Assembly: GCA_014529385.2 (NCBI GenBank)
Contig: CM043944.1
Span: 67,267,395 to 67,297,394, forward strand
Origin: Adiantum capillus-veneris
Lineage: Eukaryota > Streptophyta > Polypodiopsida > Polypodiales > Pteridaceae
Direction of reading: 5' to 3'
DNA length: 30,000 bases
In this document: positions 1-9,207 of the stretch, in pieces
Layout of the letters: each line of letters begins with the position of its first letter
Position numbering within the stretch: position 1 is the stretch's first letter
The notes under the pieces: model-generated
What the model saw: only the letters and a program-made list of their open reading frames with translations
Databases searched by the model: none
Told to the model about the DNA's origin: nothing
Position numbers and translations under genes: made by a program

Positions 1-144
1 TCTCCGGGTTTGGATCACCAAAAGTAGGTCGGAACAACCGATTCGGCTGCGGACACACAAAGCGTCATTTTGGCATAACGGCTGAAATTGACGACCGAAT
101 GAGATGAAACTTCACGAGCAGTTTCAACTATACATGGATGACTT

Positions 145-393
145 ATGGTTGCAAGCAAAACCCAAAAGAAAGCTGATTCACTTACCGATGGTGAAAAAGA
201 CGCTTTCGGGCAACCAAATGGAGAAAGATGGAGAACGGGGAGCCAAAGTCAAGTCCAACCAACTGGATGGCTTCACAACATATCCAATGAGCTGGAAATG
301 CAACTCTCAAGAAGAAAAGTTGAAGAAATTCAACTCCAAGGCAAAAAGACGACTTCGGAGACTGAAATGCCTATAAGGGGGCTTTTTAGCTAA
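145..393 (+). other. Small ORF in element 1 leader, 82 aa
   Basis: An ATG-started frame of 82 codons overlaps another open frame (104-376). The residues are polar and charged with no motif I recognise. It could be a chance ORF in the leader, or the end of a degraded gag-like segment beginning left of the window. I see no reason to prefer either. Confidence 0.15.
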
Positions 394-485
394 ACTGATG
401 ACTTTTTAAGTTGAAAACTAGTTAGCAGGGCTTAGGGCACTAGCACAAAGCATTCTTTGCACAAAAAGACCAACATTTCAAGAAA

Positions 486-509
486 AGACATCATACGCGT
501 ATGATGTCT
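486..509. repeat. 24-bp perfect palindrome, copy 1 (T/A type)
   Basis: Left arm AGACATCATACG is followed with no spacer by its exact reverse complement CGTATGATGTCT. The centre is ACGCGT, with two CpGs. It is preceded by an A run. Confidence 0.95.
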
Positions 510-769
510 CACAGCATGATTTTCACATCCATTTCAACATTTGAGTGCATAGCCTCATTCCACATGTTAATCACATCCTATGAACCAAGTATCATGAGAA
601 TTGGAGTTTGAAAACCCAAGGAAAACCAAAAAGACGCAAAGTAGGCCATAAAATTGATTTTTGGTCCTAATTTTGTCAAAATAACTCCAAACTCATTGAA
701 ACTTTGTAGGATTGTTGATTAACACATCTACAAGCTATCTGGAACCAAAAAGCACCATTTTGACACAAA

Positions 770-793
770 AGACATCATACGCGTATGATGTCT
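770..793. repeat. 24-bp perfect palindrome, copy 2 (T/A type)
   Basis: Same two 12-nt arms as copy 1 with no mismatch, starting 284 bp after it. It is preceded by ACACAAA, as copies 4 and 5 nearly are. Confidence 0.95.
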
Positions 794-1054
794 ATTTGCT
801 CTTACAAAGCAAAAAATGCTCATTTGTCATCATACATCCATTATATATATCTAATACATGCTACATATGAAGTTTGGAACCATTTGGTCAAGTGGATCAC
901 CCCATTAGCCCAATTAAGAGAAAATCCTTCATACAAAGCCTATTTTTGTCCCAAATCCAACATATTCAAGTCCAAACCAAGATTTGAGTGTAAACAGTCC
1001 TTCACTAGCACATGGGGAGTCCACAGAACCAATCCCATGAAAAATTGACAAAAA

Positions 1055-1078
1055 AGACATCATACGCGTATGATGTCT
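1055..1078. repeat. 24-bp perfect palindrome, copy 3 (T/A type)
   Basis: Identical to copies 1 and 2, starting 285 bp after copy 2. The preceding bases are an A run. Confidence 0.95.
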
Positions 1079-1189
1079 CCAGAGCCATTTTTAGTCCAAA
1101 TTCTACCCAAACTTGATAAATCCACTGAATAAGCCTATCTAAAGCCAAAACCAAGCTTATAGAGAAAATTGGTCCAAAAATGCACCAAA

Positions 1190-1213
1190 AGACATCATAC
1201 GCGTATGATGTCT
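1190..1213. repeat. 24-bp perfect palindrome, copy 4 (T/A type)
   Basis: Identical to the earlier copies, but only 135 bp after copy 3. It is followed by CACTATGTGATTTTGG, which resembles the bases after the first palindrome of the gypsy element (9208). Confidence 0.95.
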
Positions 1214-1472
1214 CACTATGTGATTTTGGCACCTCAGGGCTTCAACCACCAAACAGAAGTGATCTACATGCCATTTGAAGGTAATCCACCAAGTTTTACC
1301 CAATTTGGATCATAAAATCCAATTCCCTTTCAAAATTTTGCCAAGAGCCTGAACTGGATTGAACTGGCCAAAACTTGACCAAATGGGATCCAAACTCAAA
1401 TCCAAGCATATGATACTCATGTATACACTATCAGCTACAAGCACAACCAATGTGAAGTCATTCTGACACAAA

Positions 1473-1496
1473 AGACATCATACGCGTATGATGTCT
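1473..1496. repeat. 24-bp perfect palindrome, copy 5 (T/A type)
   Basis: Identical to copies 1-4, starting 283 bp after copy 4 and ending 166 bp before the ATG at 1663. Confidence 0.95.
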
Positions 1497-1662
1497 CAAG
1501 CATGTTTTTGAGCCCAGTTTGCATATTTTTTCACCTACATTGCATCCTTAGGCCCTGAATAGCTCATGTTTCAATTTTCAAGTCATTTGAATAGTTAAAA
1601 GCTTCATTTCGGCTTTCAGTACTAAAAAGACGCTAACTTCTGAAATTGGAGTTACAGGATCC

Positions 1663-3129
1663 ATGGATTCCGCTAAGTCATTGGCAACTAAGAGAAAAAG
1701 ACCAACCATCAAGGATGCTCTTGCAGAAGCAGAACCTTTTGATATTCCAACAGAAACCCTCAAGCCAACCAAAACTTGGGTGGAGGAAGCAGTACTAGAA
1801 AAAGAGGGAATAAAGATCTACCAGGGGACTTTCAGAGATCCTCAAGGGCAATCGGTCGATGTACCTATGATCCCACGAGAATTAGTGGATTATAGCAGAT
1901 CAGAGAACATCAGCAGATACCTAGAAAAGGCTGACTTACACAGGTTCTTCACCTCGAGACCATCAGGTATAGACACAAGAAGAGTGTATGAGTTGGCAAC
2001 ATCCATTCAGAAGGATGGGAAAGCCACGTTGACAGCCATGGATGGAGAAACAATTGAAGTACAGATCACTCCACAGCTCATTGCAGATGCATTGAAGCTG
2101 CACAACAAAGGGAGTTCTGTCAGAGAAAGAAGGGAGGCCATAGAGGTCTATGGATCAAAGAAACAAAATACAACCTACGGAGATATGGCAGATCAACGAG
2201 CGGCAACCCTTTGCCGATTATACAACCAGTTTTTCCATGTGTGCAGTAAAAGACCACAGAAGTATACTACACCACCCCATGCCATTGCGACAACCATCAC
2301 ATGGGCACTGAAGAGCAACGTGCCAAAAGAGGTGAATTATGCTCAATACATCCACGAGCAAGTAATCGCCATGCACAACCAGAAACCAAAGTACATAGGA
2401 GGAGGAGAAATCCTAACAAGAATAGCTTATGAAGCTATTGGAGCTAGGGATCAAGGGCCACGGATTCCCTCCCAGAATGAGTGGCTTAGAGAAGCCGATG
2501 AAGAGAAAGAACAACAAGAAGTATCCAAGAGGGCGTCCACAAGAGCACGCCGAAAACTAGAAATAGTTTTAGAACCTGAAGAGGCTGTGGACGAGCCGCT
2601 CAAGAAGAAAGCGAAGAAGAAGGCTGATCCCAAGCAAACCAAAAGTCAAAAAGCCGCAAGAATGGAAAGGCTGGTGGAGCAGTTTAGAGCGGAAAGAGCT
2701 CTAAAGGGGGACTTTGAAGAAAGGTGGGTGCCAGACCCCACTAAAGTCGGAACCAGCTCTGCCAGGCCACATGTTGATCAATATGATCAATATATTAGAG
2801 CTTATGAGGAGTCGGAGGCCATACTGGAGCAGCAACCTGTCGAGCCTTATACTGAAGAGGAAGTACAGCTTTTAAAAGCTGAGCTGAAAAAGGACGACAA
2901 GGAGAAGAAGGAAGTAGATGAGTCTACTGAACTTCGAGAGAAAGACGGGCAAGAAAATAAAGGGAAAGCCAAGATGACTGAGGACAATCAGCCCTCCTTT
3001 ACTGATGTACCAAGCCCGAAGAAGATGGAGGAGACCACAATAGAAATAGAAACAGAAGTTATGGAAAAGCCGGAGACCGGGACCAAGGAAAAGGAGATAG
3101 ATCCAGTTCAGCAAAAGAAAGATCCTTAA
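1663..3129 (+). CDS. Element 1 long ORF, N-terminal part (unknown, gag-like position)
   Basis: An ATG-started frame of 488 codons sits just after the palindrome leader. Residues 1-275 look globular, with mixed helical sequence including YGDMADQRAATLCRLYNQFF and PPHAIATTITWALKS. From about residue 285 the chain becomes highly charged, with Lys-rich patches that could serve nuclear localisation (KKKAKKKADPKQTK), then a long Glu/Lys tail. I see no zinc knuckle or enzyme motif. The general form recalls the putative transposon proteins carried by large non-autonomous plant LTR elements, but that is by analogy only. The frame ends early because a 110-bp duplication adds a TAA at 3127-3129. Without it, the frame would run on into the coiled-coil region downstream. 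Confidence 0.6.
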   Translation: MDSAKSLATKRKRPTIKDALAEAEPFDIPTETLKPTKTWVEEAVLEKEGIKIYQGTFRDPQGQSVDVPMIPRELVDYSRSENISRYLEKADLHRFFTSRPSGIDTRRVYELATSIQKDGKATLTAMDGETIEVQITPQLIADALKLHNKGSSVRERREAIEVYGSKKQNTTYGDMADQRAATLCRLYNQFFHVCSKRPQKYTTPPHAIATTITWALKSNVPKEVNYAQYIHEQVIAMHNQKPKYIGGGEILTRIAYEAIGARDQGPRIPSQNEWLREADEEKEQQEVSKRASTRARRKLEIVLEPEEAVDEPLKKKAKKKADPKQTKSQKAARMERLVEQFRAERALKGDFEERWVPDPTKVGTSSARPHVDQYDQYIRAYEESEAILEQQPVEPYTEEEVQLLKAELKKDDKEKKEVDESTELREKDGQENKGKAKMTEDNQPSFTDVPSPKKMEETTIEIETEVMEKPETGTKEKEIDPVQQKKDP

Positions 3130-3233
3130 TTATTGTGGAGGAGACCACAATAGAAATAGAAACAGAAGTTATGGAAAAGCCGGAGACCGGGACCAAGGAA
3201 AAGGAGATAGATCCAGTTCAGCAAAAGAAAGAT
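3026..3233 (+). repeat. 98-bp direct duplication with 12-bp spacer, breaks the ORF
   Basis: Positions 3026-3123 and 3136-3233 are the same by eye, at an offset of 110 bp, with CCTTAATTATTG between them. Because 110 is not a multiple of three, and the spacer supplies TAA in the first frame, the duplication both stops and shifts the long ORF. It looks recent, as the two copies have not diverged. Confidence 0.95.
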
Positions 3234-3998
3234 GATTATGAGGATCTGGTAGCGATTGGATACAGTGAAGAAGAGGCCCTGGAGGCAGTTTATGGGATAT
3301 CCCTACGAAAACAAGATGATCGGAAAGGGACGAAGGAAAAGACAAAGGGTACAATGGAGAGTGAAGAAAAAATGGACGAACAGAACATACTAGAAGAGCC
3401 GAAGCCATTGGAGGTGGTGGCAGAAAGAGCTGTCAAGTTGACAGATGAAGATGAAAAAGACATGCACATGGTGCATGAACTGCTCAGCAAGATTAAAGAA
3501 AGATCCAGAGCAAAGGAAGTAGCAATTGAGACAGCAAAACAAAAGGAAGCAGAGTTGCAGAAGAAGTTAGAGAATGCTATGACTGAATCTGAAAGTCATA
3601 AAGCATCACTCTACAACACAGAAAACGAGAGAGACGGCTTGATACTCCAACTAGCCGAAGCTTCAAGAGAGGTAACAAGTTCACAGGAAGCAAAGGAGCG
3701 AATAGAAGATGAGCTGGAGGCAGCCAAGGATGAGCTCATTGAGCTAAGGGAAAGAGTCGAACTTCAAGAAAGGACAATCACGAGACTCAGGACAACCCCT
3801 AGAGCTAGCAGAGCAGGAACAGAACAAGAGGGAGCCCTCGTACCAGCTCTGGAAGATCAGGTCAGAAGTTTGCAAAGAGAGCTAAGGTTAGAGCAAGTGC
3901 AAAGATTGCACATGGCAGAGGGATCATTGGCTGCAGAGGAGAGGCTCACATCAGAAAACCAAACACTAAGGACAGAAAATGAGGCCCTCCGCAAATAG
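3135..3998 (+). pseudogene. Element 1 long ORF, coiled-coil part
   Basis: This is the continuation of the long ORF in the next frame, after the duplication. The first ~33 residues repeat the end of the upstream ORF. Residues about 36-55 (DYEDLVAIGYSEEEALEAVY) resemble the first half of a UBA-type fold, as in the pattern L-x-x-M-G-F. From about residue 110 to the end the sequence is a long Glu/Lys/Leu-rich heptad region, for example ERIEDELEAAKDELIELRER, strongly suggesting a coiled coil for self-assembly. It begins at a GTG that is not a real start; translation would have entered from upstream before the duplication. It ends at an amber codon (3996-3998), after which the same frame stays open. 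Confidence 0.6.
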
Positions 3999-5036
3999 CT
4001 CCAAGACCTCCAAGAGCAACAAAGAAGAGAAATAGAGCCACCACAAGAAGAAGCAGGGGGAGCAGCCATAGAGCTACCAGAAACTGGAGAGGCAACCACA
4101 ATTGAAGATCCAGCCCCAGTTCAAGAAGTGGCCTCGACTTCAGGAATCTCTGAAGAAGAAGAACAAAGGCTCCAGGACCAAATAGAAAAGTCAACAGAGA
4201 AAAGTGCCAAGGCGGAAATGGAATGGGAAATGAGACTCCTCATCTCCATTAGACTTCAAGGTTTAGACACAAAAGTGCTCCATGAAGAGTGGATGCAACC
4301 CAGCCTGCCTTTCCCTCTGATGAAATTTGAAGTGATAAAGACGAAAAAGAGAATAGAGGAGGAGCAGTATGTCGCTCTTTACGAAGGCGACATCACAAAG
4401 GATGAACAATCAAAGAAGATTGTAGATTCTCAACCTAGATGGAGGAAAGGTTGGCTGAACAAATACCCAGCCTACCTCATCTACTTGGTAGAGGCTCCAA
4501 AGGAGATTCGGGAGAATGCAACCTTCTGCCCGGTGCCAAGAGTCAGAAACTGGAAAGAGCATGGCAGGATTGCGGAAAAGAAGCCAAATTGGCTTAATTA
4601 TCCCAGGATGCCAGGACCAAAGGAAGGAGAGAGAATAGGTAAAGCCTACATGGTGAAAACCCTAACGGGCACCATCAAACTCTTTACTGGCTCTCCTGAC
4701 CTTTCGTGTCAGATGCTAAAGAAAATCTGCAGGACTCTCTTAGTAGGCATTGAAGTGTTCGCGCCAGATAAAGCCACGACCTTGAGTCTACTATCGACGG
4801 CCGACACAGTGACGGATATGATGTATGATCTTTCATTGCAGCCATCACCAAAGGTGTTACATCTCTTATACCAAAGAATTATGTTTTTGCCTAGCTTCCA
4901 CATGCAAACATTCGAAGAAGCTTTCTACACCGGCTTTTTCACTCACGAAAGCAAAATATTCGGCCCAAACTTGACCATCGGCAACCTACGCTATGAATCA
5001 CATTTGCAGATGCTCAAGACGACAGGACTCTATTGA
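3999..5036 (+). pseudogene. Element 1 long ORF, C-terminal part
   Basis: The frame past the amber codon is open for 345 codons in the same register, so this is the C-terminal part of the same protein; the first ATG inside is at 4128. The early part is Glu/Gln-rich. The later part is globular, with aromatic-rich stretches (RWRKGWLNKYPAYLIYLVEA; LHLLYQRIMFLPSFHMQTFE) and ends GLY-stop. I recognise no family. It ends about 36 bp before the polypurine tract, the place where integrase would end in an autonomous element, but it has no DD35E or other integrase signature. It could be an extra structural protein. Family assignment would need a profile search. Confidence 0.5.
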
Positions 5037-5050
5037 CCAAGCCTAAAAGT

Positions 5051-5068
5051 CATGTCAGGGACGACATG
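5051..5068 (+). other. Hairpin between ORF stop and polypurine tract
   Basis: CATGTC and GACATG are exact reverse complements separated by 6 nt. It lies between the ORF stop (5036) and the polypurine tract. The element at the right edge has a hairpin in the same place. Confidence 0.45.
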
Positions 5069-5071
5069 AAC

Positions 5072-5085
5072 GTGGAGGGGGGGAG
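5072..5085 (+). promoter_or_regulatory. Polypurine tract of element 1
   Basis: GTGGAGGGGGGGAG lies directly before the TGTTGAG LTR start, where plus-strand DNA synthesis is primed in LTR elements. Confidence 0.8.
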
Positions 5086-5294
5086 TGTTGAGCCAGCAGA
5101 GGATCACACCCACATTTTTGCTCACACCCATCATTTTGTAACCATTGATTGTAATAAATGTCTTTTCAACGTTAATTTTGATTTGAGCCATTCATTAAGT
5201 AACGGGACTCAATTGAGTTTCCAGCTTGTAATCCCGAAGTAATTTCACCTGTTGATGTAAATAATTAGAGATGTTCTCACCTCCAAGGCTGAGG

Positions 5295-5302
5295 TATATA
5301 AG
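5295..5302 (+). promoter_or_regulatory. TATA box in element 1 LTR
   Basis: TATATAAG lies 210 bp into the LTR. A transcription start about 30 bp downstream (around 5325-5335) would put the (GA)n run within the first ~50 nt of the transcript. Confidence 0.6.
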
Positions 5303-5371
5303 CCAAAGTTTTGTAACCTAAAAGAGATTCAATTATTAATCAAAGTGAGTTTTTGAGCGCCGTGACTGTGT

Positions 5372-5373
<2 letters not shown>

Positions 5374-5462
<89 letters not shown>
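5374..5462 (+). repeat. (GA)44 microsatellite in LTR
   Basis: An uninterrupted GA dinucleotide run of about 89 bp, just downstream of the LTR TATA box. It gives artefactual long ORFs of alternating Glu/Arg on + and Leu/Ser on -. Confidence 0.97.
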
Positions 5463-5464
<2 letters not shown>

Positions 5465-6110
5465 TTATCTTCTTGCTACGCGAGTTACGGGGCCGCCATT
5501 GGAGAAGCGACACCGCCATTGTGTTAGCAACGGTGAGAGCTACGCACAGATACCAAGAGTGCGCGCTATCGGCTTCTACGTGTGGTAAGTTCCTACGAGC
5601 TTCGGTGTGAGTTTTCTTCCAACTCGTGTGTCGGAATAGAGCGTGCTGCATATCTATAGAACCACAACGAGTAGAGCTACGCATTAGTACCATCGGGGTC
5701 AAGTTTCGATCACTTGTATTTTTCGGCCTGTCTTCATACGCGTTTACCGCACGGAGTGGTTATAGGTTGATTTTGCAGTTCAAGTCTTTAGGGTGTTGTT
5801 CTTACCTAGTGTATAGACTTCCCCTTGAGTTTGAGATCGATTCAATGATTCTAGATCCTGTTTCGTATAGCATTCGTTCGTAGTACGGATTTCAGTCACT
5901 TGCGTATTTTAGAACTTAGATTTGATTTCCTTAGTAGTGATTGTCATTAGAAGGTCGAGTAGGTGATTTGACACCCACCTAGTTGTTTCCATGCACCTGC
6001 GGGTCAAGCTCCGTCCTCGTCTGACAAATTCTGTTGTTGGTTGAGTTCTCGCTATTTAGCTTCCGCTAGCGGCGTAACCGCCTTAACACCGGTTCAATGT
6101 AGGCAACCAC

Positions 6111-6650
6111 TTACATATCCTTTCTTTTCTTAAAATGGTGAATTCTGATGCCACAATTATTCCATAGGTGACCAAAGGCCTTGCAATAGGTACATTGTGG
6201 ACAGTCAGTGGAGATATGGTCCTTGGATTTGCATCTTGAACACCAAGTCTCCATCTTTCGAACTGGCTCTCTTGTGTGGCTAATTTCCGCAATCTGCCTA
6301 GCCATCTCTTCAAGTTTCTTGGTCCAAGATCCCTTCTTTGATTTCTCTTTTGCTCGTTCATTAGAGCTGCTCTTGGAGCTAATGGACATTTCACTAGAAT
6401 CGGAAGCTTCAGTAGCAGAGCTACTGCTACTGGTCCTTCGCTTCTTGTGGCTCTTTTCCTTCTTAGCCTATTGTTCCAGTTTTAATGTCCTTTGGACCAG
6501 ATCATTGAATTTTTTTGTAGGGGCTGGTACTTCTTGTTCCCTAAGATTCTTGCTTCTGAACCCATTCAGGAACCATGCCCTCAATCTCTTCTCAGATGGC
6601 GGTTCTTGCAACTGCCAACCAAATTCTGCTTGCAAGTTGAGGACTTCCAA
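6111..6650 (-). pseudogene. Retrotransposon gag remnant with two CCHC zinc knuckles
   Basis: Read on the minus strand, one frame spans about 180 codons with a single amber near 6468. The N-terminal part (AWFLNGFRSKNLREQEVPAP) matches the end of the retrotransposon gag domain. A Ser/Lys-rich linker follows, then two successive zinc knuckles of the form C-x2-C-x4-H-x4-C (CSRCKSKDHISTDC and CTYCKAFGHLWNNC), which bind genomic RNA in gag nucleocapsids. The frame stops at 6111, just before the presumed edge of the element 1 LTR. No protease or RT follows, so this fragment probably belongs to an older element interrupted by element 1. Its family (gypsy or copia) cannot be told from gag alone. Confidence 0.75.
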
Positions 6651-6664
6651 TGATGTTCAAATCA

Positions 6665-6901
6665 TCAAGTACCGTGTACTATCGTAATAAAGAGGTGTTT
6701 AGGCGCAAGCAATATATCCTCCATTTTGACAGTCCGTTTAGTGCAAGACTGAAAATCCTCCTGGCACACGCCGTGCTCGTGAGCTAGTAACTCATCACAC
6801 ATGTCGAACATGTGCTCATCCTCTATCTTAAAGTGCCACGGAGACGCCATGGGAGCTGCCGAAGTAGAGCCAATGGGAGGATCACCATAAGGTGCACCCA
6901 A
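6665..6901 (-). pseudogene. Possible N-terminal part of the minus-strand gag remnant
   Basis: A 78-aa minus-strand frame lies directly upstream (in its own direction) of the zinc-knuckle gag. It starts MGAPYGDPPIGSTSAAP and includes WHFKIEDEHMFDMCDELLAH. I recognise no domain. Its position and strand suggest it is from the same older element, but it could be chance. It ends 34 bp before the gypsy 5' LTR. Confidence 0.3.
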
Positions 6902-6934
6902 ATTGCCCAGTCGCTGTCGTTTGGCCTAGCGCGT

Positions 6935-8067
6935 TGTCAAGAGTTTTTGGAGTAAGGAATTGCGCATATGTACATACACATGCATGGTGCATAGAATAAA
7001 GAATTGCCTATTTTCCATAGCCAGGTGGTTACGTGGGACCCACATGCGTACAGGTAGGACAACATTTACATAGTGCATTGATATTCACTATTACCAGTAC
7101 CAGTGTGTTTTTTCTATAATAATGAGGAGTTGGTAGCACGTAGAGATTCTTGAGGAATCTATCTACGGGCTGACGACATGAGGTAAGTAGGTGCGTCAAA
7201 TGGCATCTAGTGGCGTTAGGAGGTCAAATGGGGTCAATACTTGCACGTAGATAAGTACGGGCACAACGTGGGTGTTTTCTTGCGATAAGTATGCAAAACG
7301 GTTATCATGAGGACCATCTTTTGGGGACACTTCACGTGGTGGTGGGATGCATTATTGGAAAAAGCTGAGTGCCAGGTGTGTGGATGATGCAAAAAGGTGA
7401 CAACTATGCACTGTGAGGTCAATTTTTGGTCTGTTCGGGGCTGTTTGCGGTCAGCTAGAAGGCCAAAGGTGCACAAGTAATAAAACTAAGTGTGGGAACT
7501 GAGAAAACAGATAGAAGACCAGATAAAACATGGAGATAAGAGGAGGAACAACCGAAACTGTGTTTTTGCTATTTTTGGAGCCTGTTTTGGTCATAAACTG
7601 CTCATCCGAGGTCGGATTTGAGGACTTTAACATTGTAGACTGGGGTTTTGGGCTGTTCTAGACGCGATGGCGCTATCCATTTTGAAAAATTCCTCACTAT
7701 TTTTCTGCTGTTTTGGCTATGTAAGTTTCTCTTATGAGCGAAGCTTCTGCTCCAATTTGTGATTGTATCTGGCATATTTTACCCATATTGTGTGAGCTAT
7801 TTGCCCCATTGGTGTTGGCCCAAGCTCAATTGTATCTAAACATAAAAGATTCTCCTCTTTTGAGCTGAGTTTTTTGGGTGTGTGTGTGTGTGTGTGTGGA
7901 GTGGGTAAATGGGTAGTCTCTCTCCTGTCACTCCATAGGTGTGTTCCCTGTCTCGGCCAGGGGGGTTGTGTAAGCCGAGTGGTGCCCCATAGTGTGTGTG
8001 TGTATCATCCCAAGAGTGTGTGTCGGGTCATTATAGAGGCGTTCCGTGTGTTTTCATTCCGCTCACA
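6935..8067 (+). repeat. 5' LTR of the gypsy element
   Basis: It starts TGTCAAGAGTTTTTGG and ends CTCACA; the 3' copy begins TGTCAGGAGTTTTTGG at 14987. It carries a TATA-like CTATAATAATG near 7115, a (GT)n run near 7877-7899 and CT/GT-rich U5 sequence. Confidence 0.92.
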
Positions 8068-8073
8068 TTCTTT

Positions 8074-8090
8074 TGGTGCCCCCACGCAGG
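8074..8090 (+). promoter_or_regulatory. Primer binding site of the gypsy element
   Basis: TGGTGCCCCCACGCAGG begins 7 nt after the LTR end with the TGG expected to pair with a tRNA 3' CCA. It is not the initiator Met site (TGGTATCAGAG). I cannot name the tRNA with confidence. The minus-strand element at 25077 has the same first ten bases. Confidence 0.7.
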
Positions 8091-9207
8091 ATCTTCTTTG
8101 AGTACCTTCTGCTTCAATCTTCATGCTTCGAGATTTGGGATTACAGTTTGCAGACTACAGGTTACAGGCTACAGGGAGAGGTACAGGTACAGGTGATTCA
8201 CACAGATATAGGTAGTTGGAGTACAGTGATATACTAGCAGTTGAAGTCACTTGCAGTTGCCGTGGGTATGCATCAGTTGGCGCCTGTTTGAGCGCATTGT
8301 CTGCTGGTATTGTACGTTACTTGTGGAAACTGCCATTGTACGCCTTTGTGGAGCCATACTTGGTTTTATTTGGCAGTCCCAACCATTTCTTAGACTTGGT
8401 CTGGAAGATAGTCATTTCTGAGACTTGACTATATGAGATTTGCATAAGCCCCAGTGAGAGGGTCGATAGCGTGAGGTTTTATTGAGCTGAGGGATTCTCA
8501 AATGTGAGATCCTTTCGGTGATACAGGTAGCTGGAACACCCTTTTCATGACCTCACCATAGGCTATGTATTAGTGATTCCTACTTGATGCTCAGGTTCTA
8601 TTGTTGGCAGTTTATGCATACATATACAGTCTATATTTTGGGTTCTCACTGCTCTACTTCTGGGGAAACTCTGTCAAAATTTTTCCAAATTGTGATGGCT
8701 GGTTTTTTGGTCTTTTGAGCCATTTATCCTGTTATGCTGCTAAAATTCTGGCAAAATCAGAGGATAAGTCAGGTGTTCCTTCTTGGAAGCTGCATGGTTG
8801 GCTCTAATGGATGATCAAAATGGCCCTCAATTCACTCCTTTTCATTTAACTCAGAGAATCCAGATAAATGTTCATGTGTCTAGGAAGATTTTTTTCCAGC
8901 AGCACATAGTCTTTATGTTCGGGCCAAGGAGATTACGAGAGATCCTGGAATGTCCTTTTCCTGTTGTGATTCCGATGATTAACTATGAAAACTCATTTGA
9001 TGTGCATGTGTTTGTCCTTATCTAAAGTTGAGCTCCATTGAAGCTTTCTGGGGATTGGGGTCAGTAAAAAGTTTGGGTTCTTGCACATGTTTGAAGGGGG
9101 TTCTCAAAGCATCATAACTTGGGTAGCCATGGCTTTCTCTTATCCGGAGTTTCATGGAAGAACTGACGAAGATGTGTGGGTCAAGTCTGGGGTCAAACAG
9201 GCCAAAA

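Larger units (their letters stand above)
394..1662 (+). other. Non-coding leader of element 1 carrying five palindromes
   Basis: This stretch separates the left edge from the long ORF at 1663. It has no convincing ORF and is A-rich, with recurring short words such as CCAAA and AAAAGAC. Its only conserved structure is a set of five identical 24-bp palindromes at 486, 770, 1055, 1190 and 1473. The first two gaps and the last are 284, 285 and 283 bp; the third is 135 bp. Sequence between palindromes aligns poorly by eye, apart from short stretches such as TGATTTT just after several copies. Bare AAAAAGACGC words without the second arm occur at about 626 and 1623. Confidence 0.7.
1..6088 (+). mobile_element. 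LTR retroelement 1 (5' LTR outside window), probably non-autonomous
   Basis: The right half is anchored by a G-rich polypurine tract at 5072-5085, followed at once by TGTTGAGCC, a typical plant LTR start. The LTR has a TATA box and seems to end in CTTAACA at 6088, an imperfect inverted match to its start. The internal part holds a palindrome-bearing leader and a long broken ORF (1663-5036) in which I see no zinc knuckle, protease, RT, RNase H or integrase. That is the make-up of a large non-autonomous LTR element that needs enzymes from elsewhere. The 5' LTR and PBS must lie left of position 1, so target-site duplications cannot be checked. It abuts the gag remnant at 6111 and probably inserted into it. 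Confidence 0.7.
5086..6088 (+). repeat. 3' LTR of element 1
   Basis: It starts with TGTTGAGCC straight after the polypurine tract and is taken to end with CTTAACA at 6088, giving about 1003 bp. The right edge is supported by the TG..CA ends and by the gag remnant resuming just beyond, at about 6111. No second copy is in the window to confirm it. It holds a TATA box (5295), a long (GA)n run, and a U5-like tail richer in G+C and CpG than the leader. Confidence 0.6.

Noticed and set aside
785-1232. ORFs in the element 1 leader on both strands
   Set aside because: They cross the palindromes and have no motif; they look like chance openings.
486-1496. CRISPR-like array from the five identical 24-bp repeats
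   Set aside because: Spacers are 111-261 bp and A-rich, the host looks like a plant, and the repeats lie in a retroelement leader.
5340-5702. Long ORFs through the GA/CT run on both strands
   Set aside because: Made of alternating Glu/Arg or Ser/Leu from a dinucleotide repeat; no domain on either side.
6061-6110. tRNA-like or SINE-like segment near GCGTAACCGCC
   Set aside because: No A-box/B-box pair or cloverleaf could be traced; better explained as the end of the element 1 LTR.
7874-9025. Several 60-80-aa frames in the gypsy LTR and leader
   Set aside because: No start context, domain or conservation between the two LTR copies; shadows of non-coding sequence.
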